Below, one piece after another: positions 44,119-52,610 of a stretch of DNA of 64,000 bases. The notes beneath the pieces are model-generated. The model saw only the letters and a program-made list of their open reading frames with translations. It had not been told where the DNA came from and ran no database searches. This stretch comes from Thermogemmatispora onikobensis (GTDB lineage Bacteria > Chloroflexota > Ktedonobacteria > Ktedonobacterales > Ktedonobacteraceae): contig NZ_BDGT01000005.1 in the NCBI RefSeq assembly GCF_001748285.1, forward strand, positions 1 to 64,000, written 5' to 3'. How positions within the stretch are numbered: position 1 is the first letter of the stretch; the number at the start of each line of letters is the position of its first letter. The translations under genes were made by a program, and so were the position numbers.

Positions 44119-45303
44119 CTACTTCATAGCTGTCTCGGCGATGTAGCGCAGGTCCAGCTCCTCCAGCTCGCGCTTCTTGCCGAGCAGCAGCTTAGCCATC
44201 TCAAAGGCGCGGTTGAGCTGCTCGTGTTCGAGGGTGTAGCCCAGCTCGCGCATCTGGGCAGCGAGGGCGGCGCGGCCCGAGAGCTTTCCCATGCGGATGC
44301 GGCGCTCGTTGGCGCTCAGGCCAATCGACTCGGGGGTCATGATCTCATAGGTGCGAGCATCCTTGAGCACGCCATCCTGATGGATGCCGCCGCCGTGGCT
44401 GAAAGCGTTCTGACCAACGATGGCCTTGGTCCATTGGGGCTGCATGCCCGAGTATTTGGCGATCAGGCGGCTGGTAGGGATAATCCTGGTCGTATCGACG
44501 CGCACGTCGAGACCCAGGTCCGCCGAGCGTGTGCGGATCGCCATGACCACCTCCTCGGTGGCGGCGTTGCCGGCGCGCTCGCCCAGGCCGTTAAAGGAGG
44601 TATCGACGCGCTCCGCGCCGTTGCGCAGGCCCTCCAGGGCGTTGGCCACGGCCAGGCCCAGGTCGTCATGACAGTGGGCCGAGATGCGGATCGTCGGAAA
44701 CTCGCGCTTGAGATCGGCGATGAGTTGGCCGAATTCCCAGGGCAGGGCGTAGCCCACGGTGTCGCAGATCGTGACGAAGCGCACGCCCTCTTTAAGGATG
44801 GCCTCGCAGACCTCCAGAATGAAATCGTGCTCGGTGCGTGTTGTGTCTTCGAGGGCGAAGTCGACGGTCTCGGTCAGGCTGCGGGCATAGGCCACGGCGG
44901 TGCGCGCCATCTCCAGCACTTCCTGGCGGCTCTTGCCCAGCTTGACCTGGCGATGAATAGGGGAGACGCTGATGAACGGCTCGATCGCCGGGTGGGCGGC
45001 CACTTTGACGGCCTCCCAGGCAGCGTCGATATCACCCTTGACAGCGCGGGCGATGGCGCAGATCTCGGCGTTCTCGACCTGCGAGGCGATCAGGCGCACC
45101 GCCTCAAATTCGCTCGGGGAGGAGACCGGAAAGCCGACGTCCAGGGTATCGAAACCCATGTCGGCCAGGGCCCGGGCGATCTCCAGCTTCTCTTCGGGGA
45201 AGTAATTGACGCCGGGGGTCTGCTCTCCATCACGCAGAGTGGTTTCGTAGAATTTGACGATGCGTGGCTGCGGTCGCTCTTGCTGCTGTGGCTGGGTCGT
45301 CAT
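44119..45303 (-). CDS. leuA: 2-isopropylmalate synthase-type enzyme (short form)
   Basis: 394 residues from ATG 45303 with AAGGAG before it. HMGL-like TIM barrel: FYETTLRDGEQTPGVNYFPE at the start (Arg-Asp of the active site), FALEDTTRTEHDF, and the metal His pair in RISAHCHDDLGLAVANAL. A following SHGGGIHQDGVLKD subdomain matches LeuA. The C-terminal ~100-residue LeuA regulatory (leucine-binding) domain is absent, so feedback inhibition would be lost or different; short forms include LeuA2-type and homocitrate-synthase-like enzymes. LeuC/LeuD at 55516-57634 support the leucine pathway. Expressed from 45483-45512 and ended by the terminator at 44076. Confidence 0.85.
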   Translation of the reverse strand: MTTQPQQQERPQPRIVKFYETTLRDGEQTPGVNYFPEEKLEIARALADMGFDTLDVGFPVSSPSEFEAVRLIASQVENAEICAIARAVKGDIDAAWEAVKVAAHPAIEPFISVSPIHRQVKLGKSRQEVLEMARTAVAYARSLTETVDFALEDTTRTEHDFILEVCEAILKEGVRFVTICDTVGYALPWEFGQLIADLKREFPTIRISAHCHDDLGLAVANALEGLRNGAERVDTSFNGLGERAGNAATEEVVMAIRTRSADLGLDVRVDTTRIIPTSRLIAKYSGMQPQWTKAIVGQNAFSHGGGIHQDGVLKDARTYEIMTPESIGLSANERRIRMGKLSGRAALAAQMRELGYTLEHEQLNRAFEMAKLLLGKKRELEELDLRYIAETAMK

Positions 45304-45482
45304 TGTTCTCTCCTTACTACAATGTAACACGCTGTCCGCGCGCCCTTGCGCGAAGCAGCGAGTGAACGCATGAGAAGCAAGACGGGAGACGCTCGCTCGC
45401 GCCACCTGTGTCCGCTCTCGCCCCTGCTCCTTCGTTCCTCTTCAGCTTCAGCTATCTCTCGGTCTCCCTATCATCTGTAAAC

Positions 45483-45512
45483 ATTATATGTCTCTCGCTG
45501 AAGGGGACGCAA
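45483..45512 (-). promoter_or_regulatory. sigma-A promoter of leuA
   Basis: Minus strand TTGCGT (45507-45512), 18-bp spacer, TATAAT (45483-45488). The leader is about 170 bases. No T-box or attenuator could be established in it. Confidence 0.65.
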
Positions 45513-45585
45513 GGACCGTTCCAGCCGGCAGGCATCGAGCAGGATCAGGTGGAGGCGTCTCAGCCATCCCTGGCCCGCTCGCAGC

Positions 45586-46590
45586 TCAGCGGTGCTGTGA
45601 GAAGAGCCAGGGGAAGAAGTCGCTGACGCGCAAGGGGCTATTCTCCAGCGAGTAGACGTAGCCCCAGACGCCATGCCCGGCGCCGGCGAACTCGGTATAG
45701 CGTGGCTGGCCTCCGGCAGCGCGCAGGGCCGCAATCATGTCGCGCGAGCCGCTGACGGGCACTACTGGATCGGCGGAGCCGTGGAAGGCCCAGATCGGCA
45801 GACTCTTGATGCGCGCAGCCAGCGAGGGGTCGCCAGCGCCGGCGATGGGGGCCGCGGCGGCGAAGAGATCCGGCCAGCGCTCAATGGCGTCCCAGGTCCC
45901 GTAGCCACCGTTCGAAAGGCCCGTGACATAGAGGCGCGTGCGGTCAATGTTGTTGGCATAGGCGTGCAGCACTCGGTCGAGCAGGGCCTTCGTCAGCTGG
46001 AGCGGGATGCTTGGCTGAGCTGGCTGGTGATAGGAGCCGCCGTGAATGGGGACGTTGACCCATTGCTGCCCCTGTTTCATCTGCGGGACCAGCACGAAGC
46101 AGGGCCAGCGTTGCTGGATGTGCGGGTTGGCCGGTCCCTGATAGTCGCTGCTCCAGACACGCACGTATGACTGATTGAGCAGGAGCTGCTCATTCTGGGC
46201 GGCGGTATAATTGGGCCGGCTGCGCTCTCCTCCTCCGTGGAGGAGCAGCACCAGCGGGTAGCGCTGCTGAGGATTGAGCGGCTGGGGGACATACAGATAG
46301 TAGACCAGGCTGTTGCCCCCCTGCGAGAAGAGGTGCGCAGTGAAGCCCAGGTAGTTGAGGCCGGGCAGGGCCGGCGCGAGCAGGGAAGCGCTTGCCGTAG
46401 GAGCCGGTGTCAGGCGCCGGCTCGTCAGCGGCTCCTGCTGCTCGTTGCGGTGAGGCTGAAGCGCCAGCGGCGAGGCCACGCTCCGGCGCAGGCCGAGGGA
46501 GCCGCGCAGACTATAGAGCGTGGCGCCCATCAGACAGGCCAGGACCAGCACTATCAGGACAATGGTTCTTATGTTGTGCTTGTTGCTCAT
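45586..46590 (-). CDS. secreted or membrane-anchored alpha/beta hydrolase (COG4099 peptidase/esterase)
   Basis: 334 residues from ATG 46590. Signal anchor: IVLIVLVLACLMGATLYSL. The hydrolase part has FTAHLFSQGGNSLVYYLYVP, oxyanion region LVLLLHGGGE, nucleophile elbow GLSNGGYGTW, acid HGSADPVVPVSG and His in GAGHGVWGY, an intact Ser-Asp-His triad. It resembles PHB-depolymerase/feruloyl-esterase-like proteins. The start lies 80 bases inside the 3' end of the acyltransferase-3 gene in another frame, so it belongs to the same operon. It may remove acyl groups outside the cell. Confidence 0.85.
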   Translation of the reverse strand: MSNKHNIRTIVLIVLVLACLMGATLYSLRGSLGLRRSVASPLALQPHRNEQQEPLTSRRLTPAPTASASLLAPALPGLNYLGFTAHLFSQGGNSLVYYLYVPQPLNPQQRYPLVLLLHGGGERSRPNYTAAQNEQLLLNQSYVRVWSSDYQGPANPHIQQRWPCFVLVPQMKQGQQWVNVPIHGGSYHQPAQPSIPLQLTKALLDRVLHAYANNIDRTRLYVTGLSNGGYGTWDAIERWPDLFAAAAPIAGAGDPSLAARIKSLPIWAFHGSADPVVPVSGSRDMIAALRAAGGQPRYTEFAGAGHGVWGYVYSLENSPLRVSDFFPWLFSQHR

Positions 46591-47995
46591 AGCGAGCCAG
46601 TGCTCCAGACCGGAGATCTTGAGGCGCGGAGGCGCCAGCGGCATCTGCGGGGCCGGTCTGCGAGACTGCCGGCACAAGGGCGATCGTCGCTGCTGTTGGT
46701 GTTGGTGTTGGAGCGGGCTGCCTTCTGCCAGCGTCGGGCAGGGCCTCGGCTTGGCCCCCTTGCCTCTGACTCTGGTGGCTGCCAGTGCTGCGAGGCCGCG
46801 GTCCTGCGCGCCCTACCAGGCGGCTCAGCCAGGGTGTATACATCAGCGCGCTGCTGATCGCCAGTGAGAGTATGGCTACGGCAGACCAGAGCAGGACGAC
46901 GCGCAGGGCGACGGGCCAGCTTCCTGGCAGGAGTGAGAGCAGGCTGCCACGCAGTTGGTTGAGGATCAAGACATGGATCAGGTAGACGCCAAAGGAGGCA
47001 TCCGAGCAGAGTGCCCAGAAGCGCACGCTCAGACGCTTGCTCACCTCCCGACCCGGGAGATCCGCAAAACCAATCGCCCAGCGACTGCAGAGCCAGAGAG
47101 CCAGGCCGATAACCGCTACGCTATAGAATACCATACTCGGCTGCAGGACAGAAGTGGCGTAGCCCATTGGCTCGCGATAAACGCTGATCTGCTCGGCAAA
47201 ATGAACCCAGAGCGCCAGTAAAGTCAGCACAAAGAGAATGATAATCAGACGAGCGTGACGCAGCACGAAGGCGCGCACCCGTTCGAAGTAGAGAGCTGCC
47301 AGCCCGCCTAGCACAAAGTAAAACTGGTACATCAGAACGAAGCGGTCTTGATAGACAGCCACTGTGTGCCAGAAGGGATCGCTGCTACGCTGTACCGTAT
47401 GGTAGTCGACGTAGAAGAGCAGGACCTGCAGCGCGAAGCTGCCGAACAAGAGCAGCCAGGGATGGCGCTGCCAGCGCTTGAGCAGGCCCATGAAGAGCGG
47501 GAAGATCAGGTAGAACTGGATGGTGAGCAGAATGTAGTAGAGCTGATAGGAGGCGTTGCCGGTGGCCACATCGAAGAGGGCCGTCTTGAAAAAGGTGCTC
47601 CAGGAGCTGGGATGCGTGTTAACGACAACATAGACCAGGCTCCAGAAGACGTAAGGGAAGATGACGCCCAGGCTGCGCTTTCTCCAGAATTGCCCAAGCG
47701 GGAAGCGGCGCCCGTTGTAGACATAGACGAGGGCGAAGGCCGTGACGAACATGAAGATCTCGCGCGTGAAGTGGAAGGCCACGAGAAAGGCGTTCTGGAT
47801 GGCATAGCCTGGCCCGTTCCCATTGAGGAAGGCGGTGGCCGCCAGGACATGCACCGCGATAACGCTGAGGGCCGTGCAGGCGCGCAAGGGATCTAGCTCG
47901 TAGACATGCGGTCGCTTCCCGCTGCCGGCTCTGGGGCCGGGGCTGTCGCTAGCACGACGAACGCTGCTGCTGAGGCTGGTACTGGTCTGGCTCAA
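46511..47995 (-). CDS. acyltransferase 3 family membrane protein
   Basis: 494 residues starting at TTG 47995, which overlaps the TGA of the upstream ligase (TTGA); GGGAGGAGG lies 13 bases before. The first helix has DPLRACTALSVIAVHVLAAT (Arg and His of the acyltransferase-3 family), with about ten helices in all (YYILLTIQFYLIFPLFMGLL, FGVYLIHVLILNQL). Family members O-acylate cell-surface sugars. The last ~110 residues are a soluble Pro/Thr/Gln-rich tail that overlaps the esterase start. Operon position suggests that the activated acid from the ligase is the donor. Confidence 0.85.
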   Translation of the reverse strand: MSQTSTSLSSSVRRASDSPGPRAGSGKRPHVYELDPLRACTALSVIAVHVLAATAFLNGNGPGYAIQNAFLVAFHFTREIFMFVTAFALVYVYNGRRFPLGQFWRKRSLGVIFPYVFWSLVYVVVNTHPSSWSTFFKTALFDVATGNASYQLYYILLTIQFYLIFPLFMGLLKRWQRHPWLLLFGSFALQVLLFYVDYHTVQRSSDPFWHTVAVYQDRFVLMYQFYFVLGGLAALYFERVRAFVLRHARLIIILFVLTLLALWVHFAEQISVYREPMGYATSVLQPSMVFYSVAVIGLALWLCSRWAIGFADLPGREVSKRLSVRFWALCSDASFGVYLIHVLILNQLRGSLLSLLPGSWPVALRVVLLWSAVAILSLAISSALMYTPWLSRLVGRAGPRPRSTGSHQSQRQGGQAEALPDAGRRQPAPTPTPTAATIALVPAVSQTGPADAAGASAPQDLRSGALARYEQQAQHKNHCPDSAGPGLSDGRHAL

Positions 47996-49614
47996 GGTTG
48001 ACGACTGGCCTCCTCCCTGGCAATCTGCTGGAGCTCGCCACGCGCTTGCTCGCGCGTGCGTAGCAGGCGGCGGTCGATCTTGCCGGTGGCGTTGCGTGGC
48101 AGTTCGGGCAGGATCAGGAAATCGACGGGGACGCGCGGCGGGCTGAGGCGCTGGCGGGCGTAGCGGCGCAACTCCTCGACGCTGAGCTGGCGGCCCTCCT
48201 GCAGGCTCAGGTAGGCGACCACGACCTCACCATAGAGCGGATCAGGGCGTCCAACGACGGCAACCTCGCGCACTGCCTGGTGTTCCTGGAGGGTCTCTTC
48301 GATCTCGCGGGGGGCGATGTTCTCGCCGCCGCGGTTGATAACTTCGCGCAGCCGTCCCTTGATGAAGAGATAGCCGTCCTCGTCGAAGTAGCCCAGGTCG
48401 CCGGTGCGGAACCAGCCCTGCTGGAAGGAGGAGGCGCCGGCGCCGTCCTCGTAGGCGCTGATGACGTTGGGGCCGGCGATGCAGATCTCACCCACTGCGC
48501 CCGGTGGCAGGTCATAGAGTACGGACTCGTCCAGGCCCTGAGCCACGGCCTGATCCCGCGGCAGACAGATGCGCATGGCGACGCCAGTTGGATGGCCCAC
48601 CGAGCCGGGCTTGTGAGGGGCCGGCGGCAGGGGATTAGCCGCGACCTGGCTGCCGGCCTCTGACAGCCCGTAGGTCTCAATCAGCGGGATGCCAAAGCGC
48701 TCTTCAAAGGCGCGCAGGTTGGCCGGCGGCAGCGGGGCCGAAGCGCTGCGCGCGAAGCGCAGCCGACCCGGCAGAAAAGCGGGCTGCTCCTCGTTTTCGA
48801 GCAGCAGGGCCACGATGGTGGGCACAACGCTGATCCAGGTAGCTTCGTAGCGCTCCACCCACGACCAGAAGCGGCGGCGGCTGAAGCGCGGGGCCACGAT
48901 GAGTGTGGCCCCGGCCAGCAGCGAGGCGCAGAGACTGACAACGGGCGCATTAATGTGGAAGAACGGCAGGGTGGTCAGACCGCGGTCGACGCTGGTCAGG
49001 GCGTGGCTGCGGCGCACCTGCTCGGCAGTCCAGGCGATCTGGCGCTCGCTGAGGGCCAGCCACTTCGGCTCGCCCGTACTGCCAGAGGTGCTGAGATAGA
49101 CTCGCCCCTCGCGGACACTCAGGGCCTGCTCCGGCTCCGGGGCATGGCTCACATGCTCAGCAAGCTGTGAGGCTGTGAAAAGACGCTGCCCAGGCGACAA
49201 GAGCTGTGCGCTCCAGGCGCTTTCTCCCTCGTCGGCAGCGCAGAGAATGCTCGGGCGCTGCCGTTCGAGCAAACGGCGGGCCTCGTCGGCGCTGGCCGCT
49301 GGCGGCACAGGAATCAGATCGTAGCCGCTGCTGAGGGCTGTCAGCCAGACCAGGCCGGTGAGCAGGCCGCCCGGCAGGGCGAGCATGATGCGCTGAGGCG
49401 GTGGACCAAAGAGTCGCTGCAGAAGGGCCAGGCCCGCCAGCGCCTGCCTGTAGCTCAGCTCGTTTCCACTCTCGGCCTCAACGAGCAGAGCCTTGCCCGG
49501 CGTCCGCCGGGCTCCGCGCTGCAAGCTGGCAAACAGACGACCGGGTGGGAGCGCAGCCCGCGACGGGAGCACTCGCCCGGCATTGCTCGTTGAAGGCAGG
49601 CTAATAGTAGTCAT
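47992..49614 (-). CDS. AMP-forming acyl-CoA synthetase / ligase
   Basis: 540 residues of the ANL superfamily: phosphate loop STSGSTGEPKWLAL, ETYGLSEAGSQVA, hinge WFRTGDLGYFDEDGYLFIKG, REVINRGGENIAPREIEE and catalytic Lys in PRNATGKIDRRLL. It activates a carboxylic acid as acyl-adenylate, then thioester. The N-terminal region is short and divergent, so substrate cannot be read. First gene of the ligase/acyltransferase/esterase operon; ATG 49614 has a weak AGGAT site. A 16-bp motif shared with 55133 lies ~200 bases upstream. Confidence 0.87.
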   Translation of the reverse strand: MTTISLPSTSNAGRVLPSRAALPPGRLFASLQRGARRTPGKALLVEAESGNELSYRQALAGLALLQRLFGPPPQRIMLALPGGLLTGLVWLTALSSGYDLIPVPPAASADEARRLLERQRPSILCAADEGESAWSAQLLSPGQRLFTASQLAEHVSHAPEPEQALSVREGRVYLSTSGSTGEPKWLALSERQIAWTAEQVRRSHALTSVDRGLTTLPFFHINAPVVSLCASLLAGATLIVAPRFSRRRFWSWVERYEATWISVVPTIVALLLENEEQPAFLPGRLRFARSASAPLPPANLRAFEERFGIPLIETYGLSEAGSQVAANPLPPAPHKPGSVGHPTGVAMRICLPRDQAVAQGLDESVLYDLPPGAVGEICIAGPNVISAYEDGAGASSFQQGWFRTGDLGYFDEDGYLFIKGRLREVINRGGENIAPREIEETLQEHQAVREVAVVGRPDPLYGEVVVAYLSLQEGRQLSVEELRRYARQRLSPPRVPVDFLILPELPRNATGKIDRRLLRTREQARGELQQIAREEASRQP

Positions 49615-49819
49615 ACGTGTATCCTATCCATTCTTCAGAGATTGTCTCTGCTTTCCTTTTCTATCAGCAAACAGCCGATAAATGAGGTCGGCCTGCGTCA
49701 GTATGGTAGGGCAGCCGGATTGGCACGAGAATGAGCACAGCTTTCGATAAGGCAAGCATTGCTCTGGTGAAACTGCCATCCATCTTGCCACCTGGGGCTG
49801 AAAAAAGGCCGCAGCGAGC

Positions 49820-49835
49820 CTGAAAATTCGCTGAA
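49820..49835 (-). repeat. 16-bp motif copy 1 (TTCAGCGAATTTTCAG)
   Basis: Sequence on the minus strand is TTCAGCGAATTTTCAG. It is one mismatch from copy 2 (49943-49958, plus) and one mismatch from copy 3 (55133-55148, minus). All lie in promoter-containing gaps, so a shared regulator site is possible. Confidence 0.5.
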
Positions 49836-49942
49836 ATGGCGCCTCCAGCGGCTCTGCTGGCGCGCTGACCGCGGGCGCTGGCCGTGAGAAAAAAGGGCTG
49901 AGCACTCGCCGCAGGGGGCAAAAAGTGGGGAGGGGTCGGTCA

Positions 49943-49958
49943 TTCAGCAAATTTTCAG
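49943..49958 (+). repeat. 16-bp motif copy 2 (TTCAGCAAATTTTCAG)
   Basis: Inverted relative to copy 1 at a 107-base distance and upstream of the response regulator. The pair could equally be the ends of a small palindromic element. Confidence 0.5.
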
Positions 49959-50077
49959 CCGGGCTTGCTATATACCATGCAGGCATTGTTCACTATCCCC
50001 AGGGGGCCAGTCGACCGCCTGACAGCTTCACCTTTTTGGCCCCGCTGAGCGTATAGAAAGAGAGAAGCCGCAGCATC

Positions 50078-50110
50078 CAGCAGTAGTAGTAGCAGTAGTA
50101 GTAGCAGCAG
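50078..50110 (+). repeat. CAG/TAG trinucleotide microsatellite
   Basis: About eleven units of CAG or TAG, 55-87 bases before the response regulator start, probably within its leader. Confidence 0.6.
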
Positions 50111-50164
50111 AGAGCAGGTCTGCATTTGCGTTTGTACCGATACGATAGGGCACAGGATTTCAGT

Positions 50165-50872
50165 ATGCTAGCGAGTAACAAGGAGCATAACGGAAGCAAG
50201 AACAAGCAGCCATCCGTATTAATTGTCGATGACGAGCCGCAGATCATTGATTTTCTACAGATGGGTTTTGTCTATGAAGGCTTTCAGGTGCTGGTGGCCA
50301 CCAGCGGGCCGGAGGCGGTGCGCATGGCCACGCAGCATCAGCCGGACATCATCATTCTTGACATCATGCTGCCCGGCTGCGATGGCCTGGAAGTCACGCG
50401 CCAGCTGCGGCGCAGCCATGACATCCCAATCATCATGCTCACGGCCCGCGACGAGGTTGACGACCGCGTGGCCGGCCTGGACTGCGGCGCCGACGACTAC
50501 CTGACCAAGCCCTTCGCCTTTCGCGAGCTGATGGCGCGCACGCGGGCCGTGCTGCGCCGTCATGGCAACAACGTCGCCGACATACTCTCGTTCCAGGACA
50601 TCACCCTTGATCGTGGGACTCATACCGTCACCCTGCGCGGCGAGCCAATCGACCTGACGCCGCGCGAGTTCAGCCTGCTAGAGCTGTTCCTGATGCATCC
50701 GCGTCAGGTCCTCTCGCGCGACACCATTCTCTCGCGCGTCTGGGGCTATGACTACGTCGGCGACGACAACATTGTCGAGGTCTACGTCCGCCATCTGCGC
50801 GAGAAGCTGCACGACAATCCGCCACGCTTGCTGCAAACGGTGCGGGGTATTGGCTATACCCTGCGAGGCTAA
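50165..50872 (+). CDS. OmpR/PhoB-type response regulator
   Basis: 235 residues. Receiver domain: acidic pocket VDDE (21-24), phospho-acceptor Asp66 in IIILDIMLPG, Thr93 in IIMLTA, Lys115 in LTKPF. C-terminal winged helix: LDRGTHTVTLRGEPIDLTPR, EFSLLELFLMHPRQVLSRD, RHLREKLHDNPPRLLQTVRG. I choose ATG 50165 (AGGAT upstream) over TTG 50126. It is followed three bases after its stop by the sensor kinase gene. Confidence 0.92.
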   Translation: MLASNKEHNGSKNKQPSVLIVDDEPQIIDFLQMGFVYEGFQVLVATSGPEAVRMATQHQPDIIILDIMLPGCDGLEVTRQLRRSHDIPIIMLTARDEVDDRVAGLDCGADDYLTKPFAFRELMARTRAVLRRHGNNVADILSFQDITLDRGTHTVTLRGEPIDLTPREFSLLELFLMHPRQVLSRDTILSRVWGYDYVGDDNIVEVYVRHLREKLHDNPPRLLQTVRGIGYTLRG

Positions 50873-50875
50873 AGC

Positions 50876-52468
50876 ATGAAGAAGCGCGCCAATCTTCTGC
50901 AGCGACTCTTACGCCACGTGCCGATTCGCTGGCGCCTGGTGCTGGTCTCCCTTGGCCTCTTGACCCTCCTGCTCGGCTCGCTCGGAGTGGTCATCTCGCT
51001 GATTGCGGAGCAAGACCTGCTCTCCAATCAGGTTGATGTGCTCTGCAACGAGGCTCAGGTGGCCATCAAGGGCATCATGAAAGGCAACCAGGATCATCCG
51101 TTCCGTCTCTCGTACACCTTTCTGCCGCCGGAGAAGCCGTCGGCGGACTTTCTCTATACCGCCTCGACCCTGGCCTTCCGCCTGGTGAGTCCCAGCACCA
51201 ACGCCGCCATTCTGGCCAGCGACGGCACGGTCCTGGTGCCGGGCAGCACTTCCCCCTTTGCCTTGCAGCCCATCAGTGTGCCGCCCTCCCAGGTGCGATT
51301 AGCGCTGCTGCGCAGCGACCAGCATCCGCCCTATCTGGTGCTCAAGGGCGCCAATGGGCAGCCGCAGCTGGTGGTCTTCCTGCCGCTGGTCGATACTTTT
51401 CGTGACCATACACTGGGCATTCTGCAGATCAGCACCTCGACGACGCCGATCGATGACTTTTTGACGACGCTGCATCTGACGCTCTTTATGGGCGTGGTGG
51501 TGCTGCTGGGCCTGGCCACGGCCCTGATCTATCCGCTGGTGAGCGTGGCCCTGCATCCGCTGGTCGAGATCGAGCGCACCAGCCAGCGCATTGCCCGGGG
51601 CGATCTGTCGATGCGCATTGATCCGCCGCCGACGGATGACGAGATCGGGCGCCTGGCCCACTCCTTCAATCAAATGGTGGCGCGGCTGGAGGAGGCTTTC
51701 CAGCGTCAGAAGCGCTTCGTTTCGGATGTCTCTCACGAGCTGCGCACGCCGCTGACAGCCCTCAGCGGGAGTCTGGAGATGTTGCTGCTGGGGGCAGATC
51801 GTGGCGATCTGGAGGCGGCGCGGCGCCTGGCGCGCGGCATGTATGCCGAGGTCCAGCGTCTGCAGCGCATGGTCGAGGATTTGCTGGTGCTGACGCGGCT
51901 TGATGCGGGTCGCCTGGAGATGCGGCGCGAATTGATCCGGGCTGAGGATATGCTGGCGACCGTCTGTGAGCAGGCGGAGCATCTGGCGCGCGGCCAGATC
52001 TTGCGTTGGAGCGTGGCCCCGGGGACGCCGGCCCTGGTGGGCGATAAGGATCGCCTGCGTCAGGCCCTGCTCAATATTGTCGATAATGCCTTGAAATATA
52101 CGCCTGCTGAGGGGACAGTCGAGCTGCAGGCCAGTCCCGCCAGCGGGGGTCTGGTCCTGCTGAGCGTGCGCGATACGGGCGAAGGGATTCCTCCCGAGGC
52201 CCTGCCGCATGTCTTTGAACGCTTCTTCCGCGCCGACCCGGCCCGCAGTCGAACGGGCCGCCGGCCTGGTGGCAGTGGTCTGGGACTGGCCATCACGCGC
52301 GAGCTGGTGGAGGCCCAGGGCGGCAAGATTCGCCTGGATAGTCGGCTGGGTGAGGGCACGACGGTCACCATTCTCTTCCCCGCCGCCGTCGATGGACGCT
52401 CCGCGCCTCGCGGCGAGGATGCGGCGCGCAGTCGCAGCCTGTCCCAGCCGGGTAGTCGGCCCTCGTGA
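50876..52468 (+). CDS. sensor histidine kinase, partner of the preceding regulator
   Basis: 530 residues. Two transmembrane helices (LVLVSLGLLTLLLGSLGVVI, ~21-43; LFMGVVVLLGLATALIYPL, ~205-225) enclose an extracytoplasmic sensor of ~155 residues. HAMP domain (LVEIERTSQRIARGDLSMRI), HisKA with phospho-His287 in SDVSHELRTPLTAL, ATPase with NIVDNALKYTP, DTGEGIPPE and GGSGLGLAITRELV. It autophosphorylates on an unknown signal and hands phosphate to Asp66 of the regulator. The C-terminal ~40 residues are a disordered tail. Confidence 0.93.
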   Translation: MKKRANLLQRLLRHVPIRWRLVLVSLGLLTLLLGSLGVVISLIAEQDLLSNQVDVLCNEAQVAIKGIMKGNQDHPFRLSYTFLPPEKPSADFLYTASTLAFRLVSPSTNAAILASDGTVLVPGSTSPFALQPISVPPSQVRLALLRSDQHPPYLVLKGANGQPQLVVFLPLVDTFRDHTLGILQISTSTTPIDDFLTTLHLTLFMGVVVLLGLATALIYPLVSVALHPLVEIERTSQRIARGDLSMRIDPPPTDDEIGRLAHSFNQMVARLEEAFQRQKRFVSDVSHELRTPLTALSGSLEMLLLGADRGDLEAARRLARGMYAEVQRLQRMVEDLLVLTRLDAGRLEMRRELIRAEDMLATVCEQAEHLARGQILRWSVAPGTPALVGDKDRLRQALLNIVDNALKYTPAEGTVELQASPASGGLVLLSVRDTGEGIPPEALPHVFERFFRADPARSRTGRRPGGSGLGLAITRELVEAQGGKIRLDSRLGEGTTVTILFPAAVDGRSAPRGEDAARSRSLSQPGSRPS

Positions 52469-52554
52469 GAGGAAGGCAGCGAGGGGAGCCAGCGAGCCTG
52501 CCCGCTGGAACACGGCGGAACAGGCAACAGGAGGCGGGCGAGGGAAGAGAAGAG

Positions 52555-52607
52555 GGAGGAGGAGGAGGAGGAGGAGGGGGAGGGGGACGCCAGCGGAGGG
52601 GCGTCCC
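52555..52607. terminator. GGA microsatellite plus 8-bp hairpin between convergent genes
   Basis: A GGA repeat (52555-52577) is followed by GGGACGCC (52584-52591) / GGCGTCCC (52600-52607). The hairpin lies four bases before the cysK/M stop and beyond the kinase stop, so it may end both transcripts; no U-run. Confidence 0.45.
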
Positions 52608-52610
52608 ACC

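Larger units (their letters stand above)
49615..50164. other. divergent intergenic region between the ligase operon and the two-component system
   Basis: 550 bp without a supported gene. It holds two copies of a 16-bp motif in opposite orientation (49820-49835, 49943-49958) and a CAG/TAG microsatellite (50078-50110). TGCTATATA at 49967-49975 could be an extended -10 for the plus strand, but it has no good -35. Confidence 0.5.

Noticed and set aside
45304-45475. T-box-like AGGTGGCGCGAGCG in the leuA leader
   Set aside because: It lacks the full T-box consensus and no specifier loop or terminator/antiterminator pair could be drawn.
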